Positions 36,243 through 45,066 of a stretch of DNA of 64,000 bases are shown here, piece after piece; position 1 is the stretch's first letter, and each line of letters starts with the position of its first letter. A program made the position numbers and the translations under genes. This DNA is from Pseudomonas extremaustralis. Its GTDB lineage: Bacteria > Pseudomonadota > Gammaproteobacteria > Pseudomonadales > Pseudomonadaceae. The stretch spans positions 6,110,501 through 6,174,500 of the forward strand of contig NZ_LT629689.1 in the NCBI RefSeq assembly GCF_900102035.1, written 5' to 3'. Under the pieces are notes generated by a model. It was not told where the DNA came from. It ran no database searches and worked only from the letters and a program-made list of their open reading frames with translations.

Positions 36243-38744
36243 ATGACCGCCATGACACGCTGCCTGGACCGTCCTGGATTCATGCCCCGGCTGTCCGCTC
36301 ATCATCTGTTGCGCCCGCGCCTGGCCGAGCCGTTGCTGGCGGCGCAGGCCCGGGTCAGGTTGCTGTGCGCCCCCGGCGGTAGTGGCAAGAGCGCGTTGCT
36401 CGGCGAGTGCGCCTTGCAGGCCCCCAGCGGTTGCCAGGTGTATTGGTTGCCGCTCAACGGCGTGGCCCTCAGCCCTCTCGACCTGTGCCAGCGCCTGGCG
36501 CAAAACCTCGGCCTGCCCTTTACCGATGAAGCCACGCTGCTGCTGGACCTTGGTCGCTGGCAAACCCCGGCCTGGGTATTCCTCGACGATTTCTGCCGAT
36601 TGCCCGCGCCCGACACCGACGCGTTGCTCGACCGCCTGCTGACCGCCGCCAGCCCGAATTTGACTTGGTGGCTCGGCGCGCGCCGCCGCCCGGCCTGCAA
36701 CTGGCCACGCTTGCTGCTCGACGATGAACTGCTCGAGTGTGGCGCCGAACTGGCGTTCAGCCCGGCGGAAATCCAGCACCTGCTCAGCCAGGCGCCCGGC
36801 CAGTCCGTCGACAGCGTGCTGCAGTTCAGCGCCGGTTGGTGTGCCGGGGTGCGCATCGCTTTGCTCGGCGATGGTCATCCCGACAAGACCTTGCTCGACT
36901 ATCTGCAACACGAACTGTTTAGCACGTTGCCGCCGGAACTGGCCGATGCCTGGCGGGTACTGGCGCATTTGCCGCGTTTCAATGCCGGGCTGTGCGAACA
37001 CTTGTTCGGCCATGGCGACGGCGATCAATACCTGCGCGACCTGCAAGCCCTCGGCGCGTTTATCCAGCCGTGGGAAGACACCGACTGGCTGCAGGTTTTT
37101 CCGCCCCTGGCCCAACTGCTGCGCGATGAACCCTGGTCGGCCAAGCGCTCCTGGCATCGACGCGCCTGCCAGTGGTTCACCGCCGAACATGACTGGCAGG
37201 CCGCCTTCGAGCAGGCACTGTTGGCCGAAGAATATGAAGTGGCGGTGAGCCTGTTGCAGCACTTCAGTTTCGAGGACCTGTTCCGCCAGCAGAACGCCGC
37301 GCTGTTGCTGCGCCTGCACGAACAGCATGGCGATGAATGGATGCTCTGCTCGGCGCAATTGGTGGGCCTGGTGACGGCGGCGCTGCTGTTCGCCGGGCGC
37401 TTCGACCAGGCCGCGCAATGCATCGACCAATTGGCCCGATTTACCCCGCAACCGACGGCGGCGCAGCAGCGGCATCTGCTGGCGCGTTGGCAAGCGCAGT
37501 GGGGCTGGTTGCTGCACTTGGGCGGTGATGCCGAGGGTTCCCGGGTGCATTTTCTCGAAGCGCTGCAAGCCTTGCCCGACAGCGCCTGGACCTCACGCTT
37601 GATGTGCCTGTCGGGGCTGACCCAGCAAGCCTTGCTGCGCGGTGAGCTGGACGTGGCCCAGGGCTTGAACCGCGAAGCGTTGTGCCTGGCGCGGGCCCAT
37701 GGGTCGTTGCTGCTCGAGGCCTTGCTCGAACTCGATCACGCCCAATTGCTGGAACAGCGCGGCGCACCTTATCGAGCGCAAAGCCTGCTGGAAAATGTCC
37801 AGGCGATGCTGCTCAAGCAACGGCTCAAGACCGGGCCCCTGGTGGGACGCATCGCCCTGCGCCGTGGGCATCTGGCGTTGCGCCAGGGCCAGGACGCCCT
37901 GGCCACCGAGTGCTTCGAAACCGGCCTGACGCTGTGCCTGCCCAGCCAGGACAAGCGCGTGCTTTACGGGTTTCTCGGCCTGGCCCTGCTGGCCGCCAAC
38001 CGTGGCGATTACGCCCAGGCGTTTTTCCAGCTGCGCGAGGCCGAGCGGCTGATGCAGCAACGCCAGGTGCCGGACACGGTGTACCGCGCGGTCTTGCTGC
38101 TGGTCAGCGGGCACTTCTGGTTGCAGCAGGGCCGCGCCGAATTGACCGTGGAAGCGCTGCGCCGCGTCCTCCGGCATTTTCGCGGGCCCCAGGCCAAACA
38201 AGCGCCGCCGGCCACCCTGGAGCTGATCCCGCGTCTCGAATACCTGTTGGTGCTGGCGGAAGTCAAACTGGGCTGTGCCGATCAACCGCTGGCACGGCTC
38301 AGCGCCCTGCTGGAAACCACCCACCAGCGCGGCATGCTCTGCCTGGAAACCGAGCTGCACCTGGCGCTGGGCGAAGTCGCCTGGCACCTGGGCGATGCGG
38401 CCCTCGCGCGTCGCTCGCTGCACGCGGGAATGGAGCTGGCGGCGCGCTGCCAGGTACAGCAGGCGGTGCGCGAACTGCGTTTGCGGGCGCCGGGGTTATT
38501 GAGCGAGTTGGGCATGGAGCCGCAAGTGTCCGCACCGGGCACGGTGGACAATCCCCTGAGCCAGCGCGAACTGGAAGTGCTGCAGTTGATCGCCCTGGGC
38601 AGCTCCAACCTGGAAATCGCCGAGCGCCTGTTCATCTCGCTGCACACCGTCAAGACTCACGCGCGGCGCATCCACAGCAAGCTGGGCGTGGAGCGGCGTA
38701 CCCAAGCGGTGGCCAAGGCGAAAATGCTCGGGCTGATGGCTTAA
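36243..38744 (+). CDS. MalT-type LuxR-family ATP-dependent regulator
   Basis: An 833-residue LAL-type regulator. A P-loop NTPase lies near the N-terminus (APGGSGKS at residues 43-50, with Walker B-like VFLDDF soon after). A long helical/TPR-like middle follows (~330-750), then a C-terminal LuxR helix-turn-helix (LSQRELEVLQLIALGSSNLEIAERLFISLHTVKTHARRI). MalT and AlkS are characterised relatives that bind ATP and an inducer to activate catabolic genes. It lies downstream of the DUF1302/DUF1329 operon, its most likely target. It overlaps the convergent AraC gene by 4 bp. Confidence 0.92.
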   Translation: MTAMTRCLDRPGFMPRLSAHHLLRPRLAEPLLAAQARVRLLCAPGGSGKSALLGECALQAPSGCQVYWLPLNGVALSPLDLCQRLAQNLGLPFTDEATLLLDLGRWQTPAWVFLDDFCRLPAPDTDALLDRLLTAASPNLTWWLGARRRPACNWPRLLLDDELLECGAELAFSPAEIQHLLSQAPGQSVDSVLQFSAGWCAGVRIALLGDGHPDKTLLDYLQHELFSTLPPELADAWRVLAHLPRFNAGLCEHLFGHGDGDQYLRDLQALGAFIQPWEDTDWLQVFPPLAQLLRDEPWSAKRSWHRRACQWFTAEHDWQAAFEQALLAEEYEVAVSLLQHFSFEDLFRQQNAALLLRLHEQHGDEWMLCSAQLVGLVTAALLFAGRFDQAAQCIDQLARFTPQPTAAQQRHLLARWQAQWGWLLHLGGDAEGSRVHFLEALQALPDSAWTSRLMCLSGLTQQALLRGELDVAQGLNREALCLARAHGSLLLEALLELDHAQLLEQRGAPYRAQSLLENVQAMLLKQRLKTGPLVGRIALRRGHLALRQGQDALATECFETGLTLCLPSQDKRVLYGFLGLALLAANRGDYAQAFFQLREAERLMQQRQVPDTVYRAVLLLVSGHFWLQQGRAELTVEALRRVLRHFRGPQAKQAPPATLELIPRLEYLLVLAEVKLGCADQPLARLSALLETTHQRGMLCLETELHLALGEVAWHLGDAALARRSLHAGMELAARCQVQQAVRELRLRAPGLLSELGMEPQVSAPGTVDNPLSQRELEVLQLIALGSSNLEIAERLFISLHTVKTHARRIHSKLGVERRTQAVAKAKMLGLMA

Positions 38745-39616
38745 GTGCAGAACGCCTGGCGGTATTCGCCGGGCGTGGCGCCCATGGCCTGGCGGAAGCG
38801 CCGGGTGAAGTGGCTGGCGCTGGAAAAACCGCACATCCAGGCAATCTCGCCCAGGGGCAGGGCGCCGCTGCGCAGCAAGGCCTGTGCGCGGGTCAGGCGT
38901 CGCGCCAACAGGTATTGATGGGGCGGCAGGCCGAAGCTCTGGCGGAACATCCGCGCAAAATGGTATTCGGACAGCGTGCACATCCCGGCCAGTTGCCCGA
39001 GGCTGATCGGCTCTTCCAGGTGCTGGTCGATGTACTCCACCAACAGCCGCCGCTGGTACGCCGCCAGCCCGCCTTTGAGGCGCAGGCCGTCGCGGGCGCC
39101 CACTTGGCTGAGCAAGGTGTGGCTGAGCATTTCATGGGCCAGGCTGCTGGTCAGCAAACGTTCGGCAGGCTCGTGCCAATTGAGGGCGATCAACTGGTGG
39201 AAGCGCCGGGCCTGGCTTGCGTCCTCCAGAAAGGTGCTTTCGTGCAGTTGCAAGGCGCGCGGCTCGCGGTCGAGCAGGGTGACGCAGCCCAGGGCAAACT
39301 GTTCCTGGCTGAAATACACATGGGCCAAGCGGATTTCGCCGTTGATCACCCACCCCGACCGGTGCTCGGCGGGCAGGATGCACAGCTTGTCTGGGCCGCC
39401 CTTGGTGCCCGGTTGATCGCGCCGAAACGTCCCGGTGCCGCCGCCGATGTAGCAGGACAAGGTGTGATGGCTGGGGGCCTGGTAATCCTGCGAGTCGTGA
39501 TGGTTACTCCACAGGGCTGCGGACAGGCCGTCACCGAGCTCGGCGCAGGCTTCCAGGCGTGCGTGGGGCGAGCGGCTAAGGGCTTGAAAGACATGCAGGG
39601 ATTGCAGCTCAGACAT
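38741..39616 (-). CDS. AraC-family transcriptional regulator
   Basis: A 291-residue AraC-family activator. The N-terminal ~180 residues form the effector/cupin region. The C-terminal two HTH motifs are at ~195-285 (LGQLAGMCTLSEYHFARMFRQSFGLPPHQYLLARR and IAWMCGFSSASHFTRRFRQAMGATPGEYR). It is divergent from the DMT exporter gene, which it probably controls. Its 3' end overlaps the LuxR stop region. Confidence 0.92.
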   Translation of the reverse strand: MSELQSLHVFQALSRSPHARLEACAELGDGLSAALWSNHHDSQDYQAPSHHTLSCYIGGGTGTFRRDQPGTKGGPDKLCILPAEHRSGWVINGEIRLAHVYFSQEQFALGCVTLLDREPRALQLHESTFLEDASQARRFHQLIALNWHEPAERLLTSSLAHEMLSHTLLSQVGARDGLRLKGGLAAYQRRLLVEYIDQHLEEPISLGQLAGMCTLSEYHFARMFRQSFGLPPHQYLLARRLTRAQALLRSGALPLGEIAWMCGFSSASHFTRRFRQAMGATPGEYRQAFCT

Positions 39617-39688
39617 GGTTCGTACTCTCCGACGTCTTGCATCCTACTCCCGACGGCTGGCGCTGTGATCCCGTCGCCCGACAAAAGC

Positions 39689-39704
39689 GCAAGATTGTGC
39701 AAGA
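39689..39704. promoter_or_regulatory. GCAAGA direct repeat, candidate AraC half-sites
   Basis: GCAAGA at 39689-39694 and 39699-39704, exactly 10 bp apart, lie in the araC/exporter divergent promoter. Direct half-sites one helical turn apart are typical of AraC proteins. Confidence 0.35.
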
Positions 39705-39754
39705 GCACGACACAGGCCGAAGGCGACACTGTGGCTCAATCGATGGAGCCCGCT

Positions 39755-40666
39755 ATGAACCTTTTCCTGTATTCACTCACCGTGCTGATCTGGGGCACCA
39801 CCTGGATCGCGCTCAAATGGCAACTGGGCGTCGTGGCGATTCCCGTCTCGATTGTCTATCGCTTCGCCCTGGCGGCGCTGGTGTTGTTTGCGCTGTTGCT
39901 GGTCAGTCGCAGGCTGCAGGTGATGAACCGGCGCGGCCATCTCATCTGCCTGGCCCAAGGGTTGTGCCTGTTTTGCGTGAACTTCATGTGCTTTCTCACG
40001 GCCAGCCAATGGATCCCCAGCGGGCTGGTGGCGGTGGTGTTTTCCACTGCCACCTTGTGGAACGCGCTGAACGCCCGGGTGTTTTTCGGCCAGCGGGTGG
40101 CACGCAATGTCCTGATGGGCGGTGGCCTGGGTTTGCTGGGGTTGGGCTTGCTGTTCTGGCCGGAGCTGGCGGGACACACCGCCAGCCCGCAGACCTTGCT
40201 CGGCCTGGGCCTGGCGTTGCTCGGGACGATGTGTTTTTCGGCCGGCAACATGCTGTCGAGCCTGCAGCAAAAGGCCGGGCTCCGGCCGTTGACCACCAAC
40301 GCGTGGGGCATGGCCTATGGTTCGGCGATGCTGGCGACCTATTGTGCGGTGCGCGGTATTCCCTTTGAGATGGACTGGAGCGCGCGGTATATCGGCGCGC
40401 TGGGGTACCTGGTGATTCCAGGCTCGGTGATCGGCTTCACCGCTTACCTCACGCTGGTGGGGCGCATGGGGCCGGAGCGGGCGGCTTATTGCACGGTGCT
40501 GTTTCCGGTGGTGGCGCTGAATGTGTCGGCGTTTGCCGAGGGCTACCAGTGGACCGCGCCGGCGTTGGCCGGGTTGGTGCTGGTGATGCTGGGGAATGTG
40601 CTGGTATTTCGTAAGCCCAAGCCGGCTCAGCCGGTGAAGCCTGTCTTCAAGGCCGAGCACATCTAA
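39755..40666 (+). CDS. DMT-superfamily (EamA) exporter
   Basis: A 303-residue inner-membrane protein with ten hydrophobic helices in two EamA repeats (MNLFLYSLTVLIWGTTWIALKW at the start, GALGYLVIPGSVIGFTAYL in the second half). EamA proteins usually export amino acids, metabolites or drugs; substrate unknown. ATG 39755 has GGAG eight bp upstream; ATG 39743 is an alternative adding MEPA. The open frame running back to 37682 is an artefact of high GC, because real genes on other frames occupy it. Confidence 0.9.
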   Translation: MNLFLYSLTVLIWGTTWIALKWQLGVVAIPVSIVYRFALAALVLFALLLVSRRLQVMNRRGHLICLAQGLCLFCVNFMCFLTASQWIPSGLVAVVFSTATLWNALNARVFFGQRVARNVLMGGGLGLLGLGLLFWPELAGHTASPQTLLGLGLALLGTMCFSAGNMLSSLQQKAGLRPLTTNAWGMAYGSAMLATYCAVRGIPFEMDWSARYIGALGYLVIPGSVIGFTAYLTLVGRMGPERAAYCTVLFPVVALNVSAFAEGYQWTAPALAGLVLVMLGNVLVFRKPKPAQPVKPVFKAEHI

Positions 40667-40685
40667 TGTGGGAGGGTGACCAGGC

Positions 40686-42230
40686 TTATTTGAGTCCTAA
40701 CCGCTTGGCCATTCGGCCCAGGTTGGCGCGGTCCAGGCCCAGTTCGCGGGCGGCGCCGGCCCAGTTGTGCTGGTGGCGTTCCAGGCAGGCGTTGATCACT
40801 TGGCGCTGATAGTCCTCGGTGGCCTGGCGCAGGTCGCCGGTGATGATGGGGGGCGCGTCTGCCGGCGCTTCAATCGGCGGCGCGCTGACGGCGGGCAGGT
40901 CCAGGTCCTGGGCGCTCAGGCTGAGAATCTTCGGACGTTCGCGACAGTTACCCAGGGCTTTTAGCGCGCTGCGTCCGATCAAATGTTCCAGCTCCCGCAC
41001 ATTGCCCGGCCAGTTATACGCCAGCAGCGCGGCCTGGGCGTCGCTGGTCAGGCGCAGGCTGCCCAGGCCCATGCGTGAACGGTTCTGCTCGAGGAAGAAA
41101 CCGGCCAGCAGCAACACATCGCGTCCGCGCTCGCGCAGCGCCGGTACTTGCAGCGGATAGACACTCAGGCGGTGATAGAAGTCGGCACGGTAACGGCCGT
41201 TGCGCACCTCGTCAGCCAGGTCGCGGTTGGTGGCGGCGATCAGGCGCACGTCCACCTGGTGTTCCTTGTCCGAGCCCAGGCGTTGCAACTGGCCGCTTTG
41301 CAGGACGCGCAGCAGCTTGGCCTGCACCGTCAACGACAACTCGCCGACTTCATCCAAGAACAACGTGCCGCCATTGGCCAGCTCGAACTTGCCCCGGCGT
41401 TCGTTCAGCGCGCCGGTAAAGGCGCCGCGCACATGGCCGAACAACTCGCTTTCCACCAGGGTTTCCGGCAGGGCGGCGCAGTTGAGGCTGATCAGCGGTT
41501 TGTCCGCGCGGGACGATGCGGCATGGATCGCCTGGGCCACCAGCTCTTTGCCGACCCCGGTTTCGCCGGTGATCAACACGGTGAGGTCGCTGCCGCCCAC
41601 CAGGCTGATCTCTTCCACCAGGCGCTTGTGGGGCTTGCTCTGGCCGATCATCTCTTTGTGCTGCTGGCCGCTGGCCTGACGGTAGATCTCGGCGCGCTGG
41701 TGCTCGTCTTCGGCGCGCAACGCCAGGCGCTCGATGCGTTCGGCCACATTGACCGTGGCGGCGGCGAGGCTGGCGAAGGCTTGCAGGGCATCCAGTTCGA
41801 CCCGTTCGAAGCGTTCGGTGTCGAGGGCGTCGAGGGTCAGCAGGCCCCAGGGTTTGTCATCGACAAACAGCGGGCAGCCCATGCAGTCATGAATCTCCAG
41901 GTGCCCATGCACGCCCTCCACCAAGCCGTCATAGGGATCGGGCAATTCACTGTCACTGTCGAAACGCGTCGGGTTGGGGCTGCTGAGCAGCACGGCGAAG
42001 CGCGGGTGTTCGCTGACCTTGAAACGTCGGCCCAGGGTATCGGCGCTCAAACCATCCACGGCCAGCGGCACCAGCGACTCACCGTCCAGGCGCAACAGCG
42101 CGGCGGCGTCGCAGGGCAGCAGGGCGCGCATGGCGTGCAGCAGGCGGCGGTAACGTTCGCCTTCGGGCAGTTCGCGGGACAGGTCGGCGACCAGGGGCAG
42201 CAGGGTGGTGAGCAGCGATTGCGCAGTCAT
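40686..42230 (-). CDS. norR: Nitric-oxide-responsive sigma-54 activator NorR
   Basis: A 514-residue activator with a GAF sensor (~1-175), an AAA+ domain (Walker A GETGVGKE at ~222-229; sigma-54 contact GAFTGA) and a Fis-type HTH at the C-terminus (NWAGAARELGLDRANLGRM). Asp98, Asp101, His114, Cys116 and Asp134 appear to line up with the non-haem iron ligand set of E. coli NorR. NO binding relieves repression and allows ATP hydrolysis. It is divergent from hmp and shares a 147-bp regulatory region containing three NorR boxes. Confidence 0.95.
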   Translation of the reverse strand: MTAQSLLTTLLPLVADLSRELPEGERYRRLLHAMRALLPCDAAALLRLDGESLVPLAVDGLSADTLGRRFKVSEHPRFAVLLSSPNPTRFDSDSELPDPYDGLVEGVHGHLEIHDCMGCPLFVDDKPWGLLTLDALDTERFERVELDALQAFASLAAATVNVAERIERLALRAEDEHQRAEIYRQASGQQHKEMIGQSKPHKRLVEEISLVGGSDLTVLITGETGVGKELVAQAIHAASSRADKPLISLNCAALPETLVESELFGHVRGAFTGALNERRGKFELANGGTLFLDEVGELSLTVQAKLLRVLQSGQLQRLGSDKEHQVDVRLIAATNRDLADEVRNGRYRADFYHRLSVYPLQVPALRERGRDVLLLAGFFLEQNRSRMGLGSLRLTSDAQAALLAYNWPGNVRELEHLIGRSALKALGNCRERPKILSLSAQDLDLPAVSAPPIEAPADAPPIITGDLRQATEDYQRQVINACLERHQHNWAGAARELGLDRANLGRMAKRLGLK

Positions 42231-42281
42231 AATGACTCCTTGTAGTCGTTATGACTATAAGGCGTAGGAAGTCATACTGAC
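42226..42281. promoter_or_regulatory. Three NorR binding sites
   Basis: GTCATAATGAC (42226-42236), GTCGTTATGAC (42245-42255) and GTCATACTGAC (42271-42281) match GTCA-N3-TGAC, the NorR box; the middle copy has one mismatch. Start-to-start spacing is 19 and 26 bp. The first overlaps the norR start codon, which would also allow autorepression. E. coli norVW likewise has three sites. Confidence 0.88.
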
Positions 42282-42321
42282 TACAAGTAATTTAACTCAT
42301 TGAAATTTAATGATTTATCAG

Positions 42322-42338
42322 TTGGCACGAATACTGAG
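42322..42338 (+). promoter_or_regulatory. Sigma-54 promoter of hmp
   Basis: TTGGCACGAATACTGAG resembles the -24/-12 consensus TTGGCACG-N4-TTGCA. The GG element is perfect; the -12 element is weak (CTGA rather than TTGC). It is 40 bp downstream of the last NorR box and about 40 bp before the start codon. Confidence 0.65.
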
Positions 42339-42377
42339 TACCTCAGGGTAATCCGTAAAGAAGCCCAGGAGGCTCTC

Positions 42378-43559
42378 ATGCTTAGTGCCCAAGACCGTGC
42401 CATCGTCAAATCCACCGTGCCCCTGCTGGAAAGCGGCGGTGAAGCGCTGATCACCCATTTCTACCGCATGATGCTCTCCGAATACCCGCAGGTTCGCCCG
42501 CTGTTCAACCAGGCCCACCAGGCCAGCGGCGACCAGCCCCGTGCCCTGGCCAATGGCGTGTTGATGTACGCACGGCACATCGACCAGCTCGACCAGTTGG
42601 GCGACCTGGTGGCGAAGATCATCAACAAGCACGTGGCCTTGCAGATCCTGCCGGAACATTACCCTATCGTCGGCGCCTGCCTGCTGCGTGCGATTTCCGA
42701 AGTGCTGGGCAGCGAGATCGCCACCCCTGAGGTGATGAGTGCCTGGGGCGCGGCCTACGGTCAGTTGGCGGATATCCTGATTGGCGCCGAGGCGGCGATC
42801 TATGACGAGAAGGCCCAGGCGCCTGGCGGCTGGCGGGGTGCGCGGCCGTTCACGCTGGTCAAGCGCGTGGAGGAAAGTGCCGAGATCACTTCCTTCTATT
42901 TCGCCCCGGTGGACAACGGCCCGATTCTCGCCGCTGCGCCCGGCCAGTACATTGGTATGACGCTGGTGCTCGATGGCGAAGAAGTGCGCCGCAATTACTC
43001 CTTGTCGGCCCTGAGCGACGCCGGCCAATACCGCATCAGCGTCAAACGCGAAGCCGGTGGGCGAGTGTCCAACTACCTGCATGATCAACTGCAGGTCGGC
43101 GCGACGATCGACCTGTTCCCGCCAGCGGGCGAGTTCACCCTGGCGGCCAGCGATAAACCGCTGGTGCTGATCAGTGGCGGGGTGGGCATCACGCCAACGC
43201 TGCCGATGCTCGAAGCGGCCCTGGCCACCGAGCGTCCGGTGCACTTTATCCACTGCGCGCGCAACGGCGGGGTGCATGCGTTCCGTGATTGGGTCGATGG
43301 CCTGGCGGCCAAGCATCCGCAGCTCAAGCGCTTTTATTGCTACGCCGAAGACGATGGCGTCAGCCCGGCCGGCGACACCGTGGGGCTGCTGAGCCAGGAA
43401 CAACTGGCGGCGTGGTTGCCCGCGCAGCGCGACCTGGATGCCTACTTCCTCGGCCCTAAAGGCTTCATGGCCGCGATCAAGCGCCACCTCAAGGCCTTGG
43501 GCGTCCCCGAAAAACAAAGCCGCTACGAATTCTTCGGCCCCGCCGCCACCCTTGAGTAA
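42378..43559 (+). CDS. hmp: Flavohaemoglobin Hmp (nitric oxide dioxygenase)
   Basis: A 393-residue flavohaemoglobin that oxidises NO to nitrate with O2 and NAD(P)H. The globin domain (1-140) has Tyr29, Gln53 and proximal His85 (INKHVALQI). The FAD domain (~150-255) has RRNYSLSAL. The NAD domain has SGGVGITPTLPMLEAAL, ending YEFFGPAATLE. ATG 42378 has AGGAGGC upstream. Induction by NO through NorR and sigma-54 is strongly suggested by the shared promoter. A REP doublet follows. Confidence 0.97.
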   Translation: MLSAQDRAIVKSTVPLLESGGEALITHFYRMMLSEYPQVRPLFNQAHQASGDQPRALANGVLMYARHIDQLDQLGDLVAKIINKHVALQILPEHYPIVGACLLRAISEVLGSEIATPEVMSAWGAAYGQLADILIGAEAAIYDEKAQAPGGWRGARPFTLVKRVEESAEITSFYFAPVDNGPILAAAPGQYIGMTLVLDGEEVRRNYSLSALSDAGQYRISVKREAGGRVSNYLHDQLQVGATIDLFPPAGEFTLAASDKPLVLISGGVGITPTLPMLEAALATERPVHFIHCARNGGVHAFRDWVDGLAAKHPQLKRFYCYAEDDGVSPAGDTVGLLSQEQLAAWLPAQRDLDAYFLGPKGFMAAIKRHLKALGVPEKQSRYEFFGPAATLE

Positions 43560-43571
43560 CCCCCACACACC

Positions 43572-43671
43572 TGTAGGAGCGAGCTTGCTCGCGAAAAACC
43601 CAAGGACACCGCGTTCATCCAGAATGGGCGCGTGATCGTTGACGTTCTTCGCGAGCAAGCTCGCTCCTACA
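43572..43671. repeat. REP doublet (REPIN), copy 5, inverted
   Basis: Cores as in the other copies, but the linker reads in the opposite direction (ACCGCGTTCATCCAGAATG, then GATCGTTGACG), so this copy is inverted relative to copies 1-4 and 6. It follows hmp. Confidence 0.94.
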
Positions 43672-43768
43672 AGTGGCGTATTAATCCGCCGTTAACCCCC
43701 TTCTGTTTAAACCACTCTCTGTGTGTAAACTTGCCGCCACAGGCACAACCAAACAAAGGGAAACGGGG

Positions 43769-44275
43769 ATGAGTGACGAATTGCGTTTAGGCAGGGAGCG
43801 GCGCTTTCTGGTGTTACTGGGCATCATCTGCCTGGCGCTGATCGGCGGTGCGTTGTACATGCAGGTGGTGTTGGGCGAGGCGCCGTGCCCGCTGTGTATC
43901 CTGCAACGCTATGCGCTGTTGTTGATTGCGATCTTCGCGTTCATCGGCGCGGCCATGCGCAACAAAGGCGCAATCACCCTGTTCGAAGGCCTGGTGGTCC
44001 TCAGCGCTCTCGGCGGCGTGGCGGCGGCCGGTCATCATGTGTACACCCAGTTCTATCCCCAAGTCAGTTGCGGCGTCGATGTGCTGCAGCCGATCGTCGA
44101 CGACCTGCCCCTGGCCAAGCTCTTCCCGCTGGGCTTTCAGGTCGATGGCTTCTGCAGCACTCCGTACCCGCCGGTGCTGGGACTGTCCCTGGCGCAATGG
44201 GCGCTGGTGGCCTTCGTGCTGACCGTCATCCTGGTGCCGCTGGGTATCTATCGGAATCGCCAGCGCAAGGCCTGA
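43769..44275 (+). CDS. dsbB: Disulfide-bond formation protein DsbB
   Basis: A 168-residue, four-helix inner-membrane oxidase that reoxidises DsbA and passes electrons to ubiquinone. The first periplasmic Cys pair is in GEAPCPLCILQRYALL. The second pair is Cys in VSCGVDVLQP and Cys in GFCSTPYPP. ATG 43769 gives MSDELRLGRERRFLVLLG. A terminator follows. It lies upstream of the cyo operon, a Pseudomonas arrangement that places two quinone-linked membrane systems together. Confidence 0.95.
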   Translation: MSDELRLGRERRFLVLLGIICLALIGGALYMQVVLGEAPCPLCILQRYALLLIAIFAFIGAAMRNKGAITLFEGLVVLSALGGVAAAGHHVYTQFYPQVSCGVDVLQPIVDDLPLAKLFPLGFQVDGFCSTPYPPVLGLSLAQWALVAFVLTVILVPLGIYRNRQRKA

Positions 44276-44287
44276 ACTTTATTCGCA

Positions 44288-44326
44288 AACGCCCCGGTCC
44301 TTCTTGAAGGTAGGCCGGGGCGTTTT
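44288..44326 (+). terminator. Terminator after dsbB
   Basis: AACGCCCCGG, loop of ~19 nt, CCGGGGCGTT, then TTCG. The stem is strong and the T-run is short. Confidence 0.8.
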
Positions 44327-45066
44327 CGTTTGTAGGGATTTTTGAAGGGACTATGACCAAGAGCAAGTTCGGGTGTGCGCAGCGTGCGACATGTTGTCAC
44401 ACGGATGCTGTAGCAGGACGTTTTTGCCCCGCCGATTACCCCCTGGAATTTGCCCAGGGCGGTCAATTTGTGCTGTCAGTTCGTCGTTTGAATCCGGCGC
44501 TGAAGGTCGCGCCGTCCGGGCCTTGCAGTGATCTACGAATGCCTTGTTTTATGGGGACTTGAATAGGTTTTGCAGGCTCTTGCAGGACGTAGGGGGTGCG
44601 ACGGCTTGCCCAATAACACGGCATTTTTTGTGGTTTTTGTTGAGAATCGAACGCGATAAGATCGCGAACCGTTGCAAAAATGGTGAAGGATTATTGCTGT
44701 AATCGATAAAAATTATTTCTTTATAAGACATGGTTTATACATCGCCAGCTAACTACAATCGCCCGCACTGAATGTCCGGTGCTGTTCACTATTTGAGCAT
44801 TGGAGCGGTCGAGGGGCAGATGGATGGCTCTGTGCGACCCCAGGTTCCGGCAGCCTTCCAACTATCCGCACCAAATGGAATTGGTCTGTAACAAGGCCTT
44901 TAACCACGAAATCGAATAAGAACTCACCGCAGGTCCGTGAAACGTACATTTATGACGTGACGGGCAGGCTCTTATTCAATCGAAGAGAAATGCCAACCCT
45001 TGGCAGGGTGAAGTGTTGGCGATCAAAACCCAACTGCATTGCGCAAGCTGCTTTAGAGGTCGTGAG
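44327..45066. other. Long leader region of the cyo operon
   Basis: About 740 bp with no convincing gene on either strand; a possible 69-codon frame from 44353 lacks a ribosome site and family character. It includes the perfect dyad CGCGAT-AAG-ATCGCG (44652-44666) and an AT-rich stretch (44703-44745) suited to a promoter. The cyo promoter and any oxygen or redox operator should be here. Confidence 0.5.

Noticed and set aside
37682..39754. A very long open plus-strand frame leading into the DMT exporter
   Set aside because: It overlaps the MalT-type and AraC genes in other frames and has low-complexity Gly/Arg/Ala content. It is a GC-rich shadow, and the exporter has its own ribosome site and start at 39755.
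44353..44562. Possible 69-residue gene in the cyo leader
   Set aside because: No ribosome site, no recognisable family and a Cys-scattered composition. More likely non-coding.
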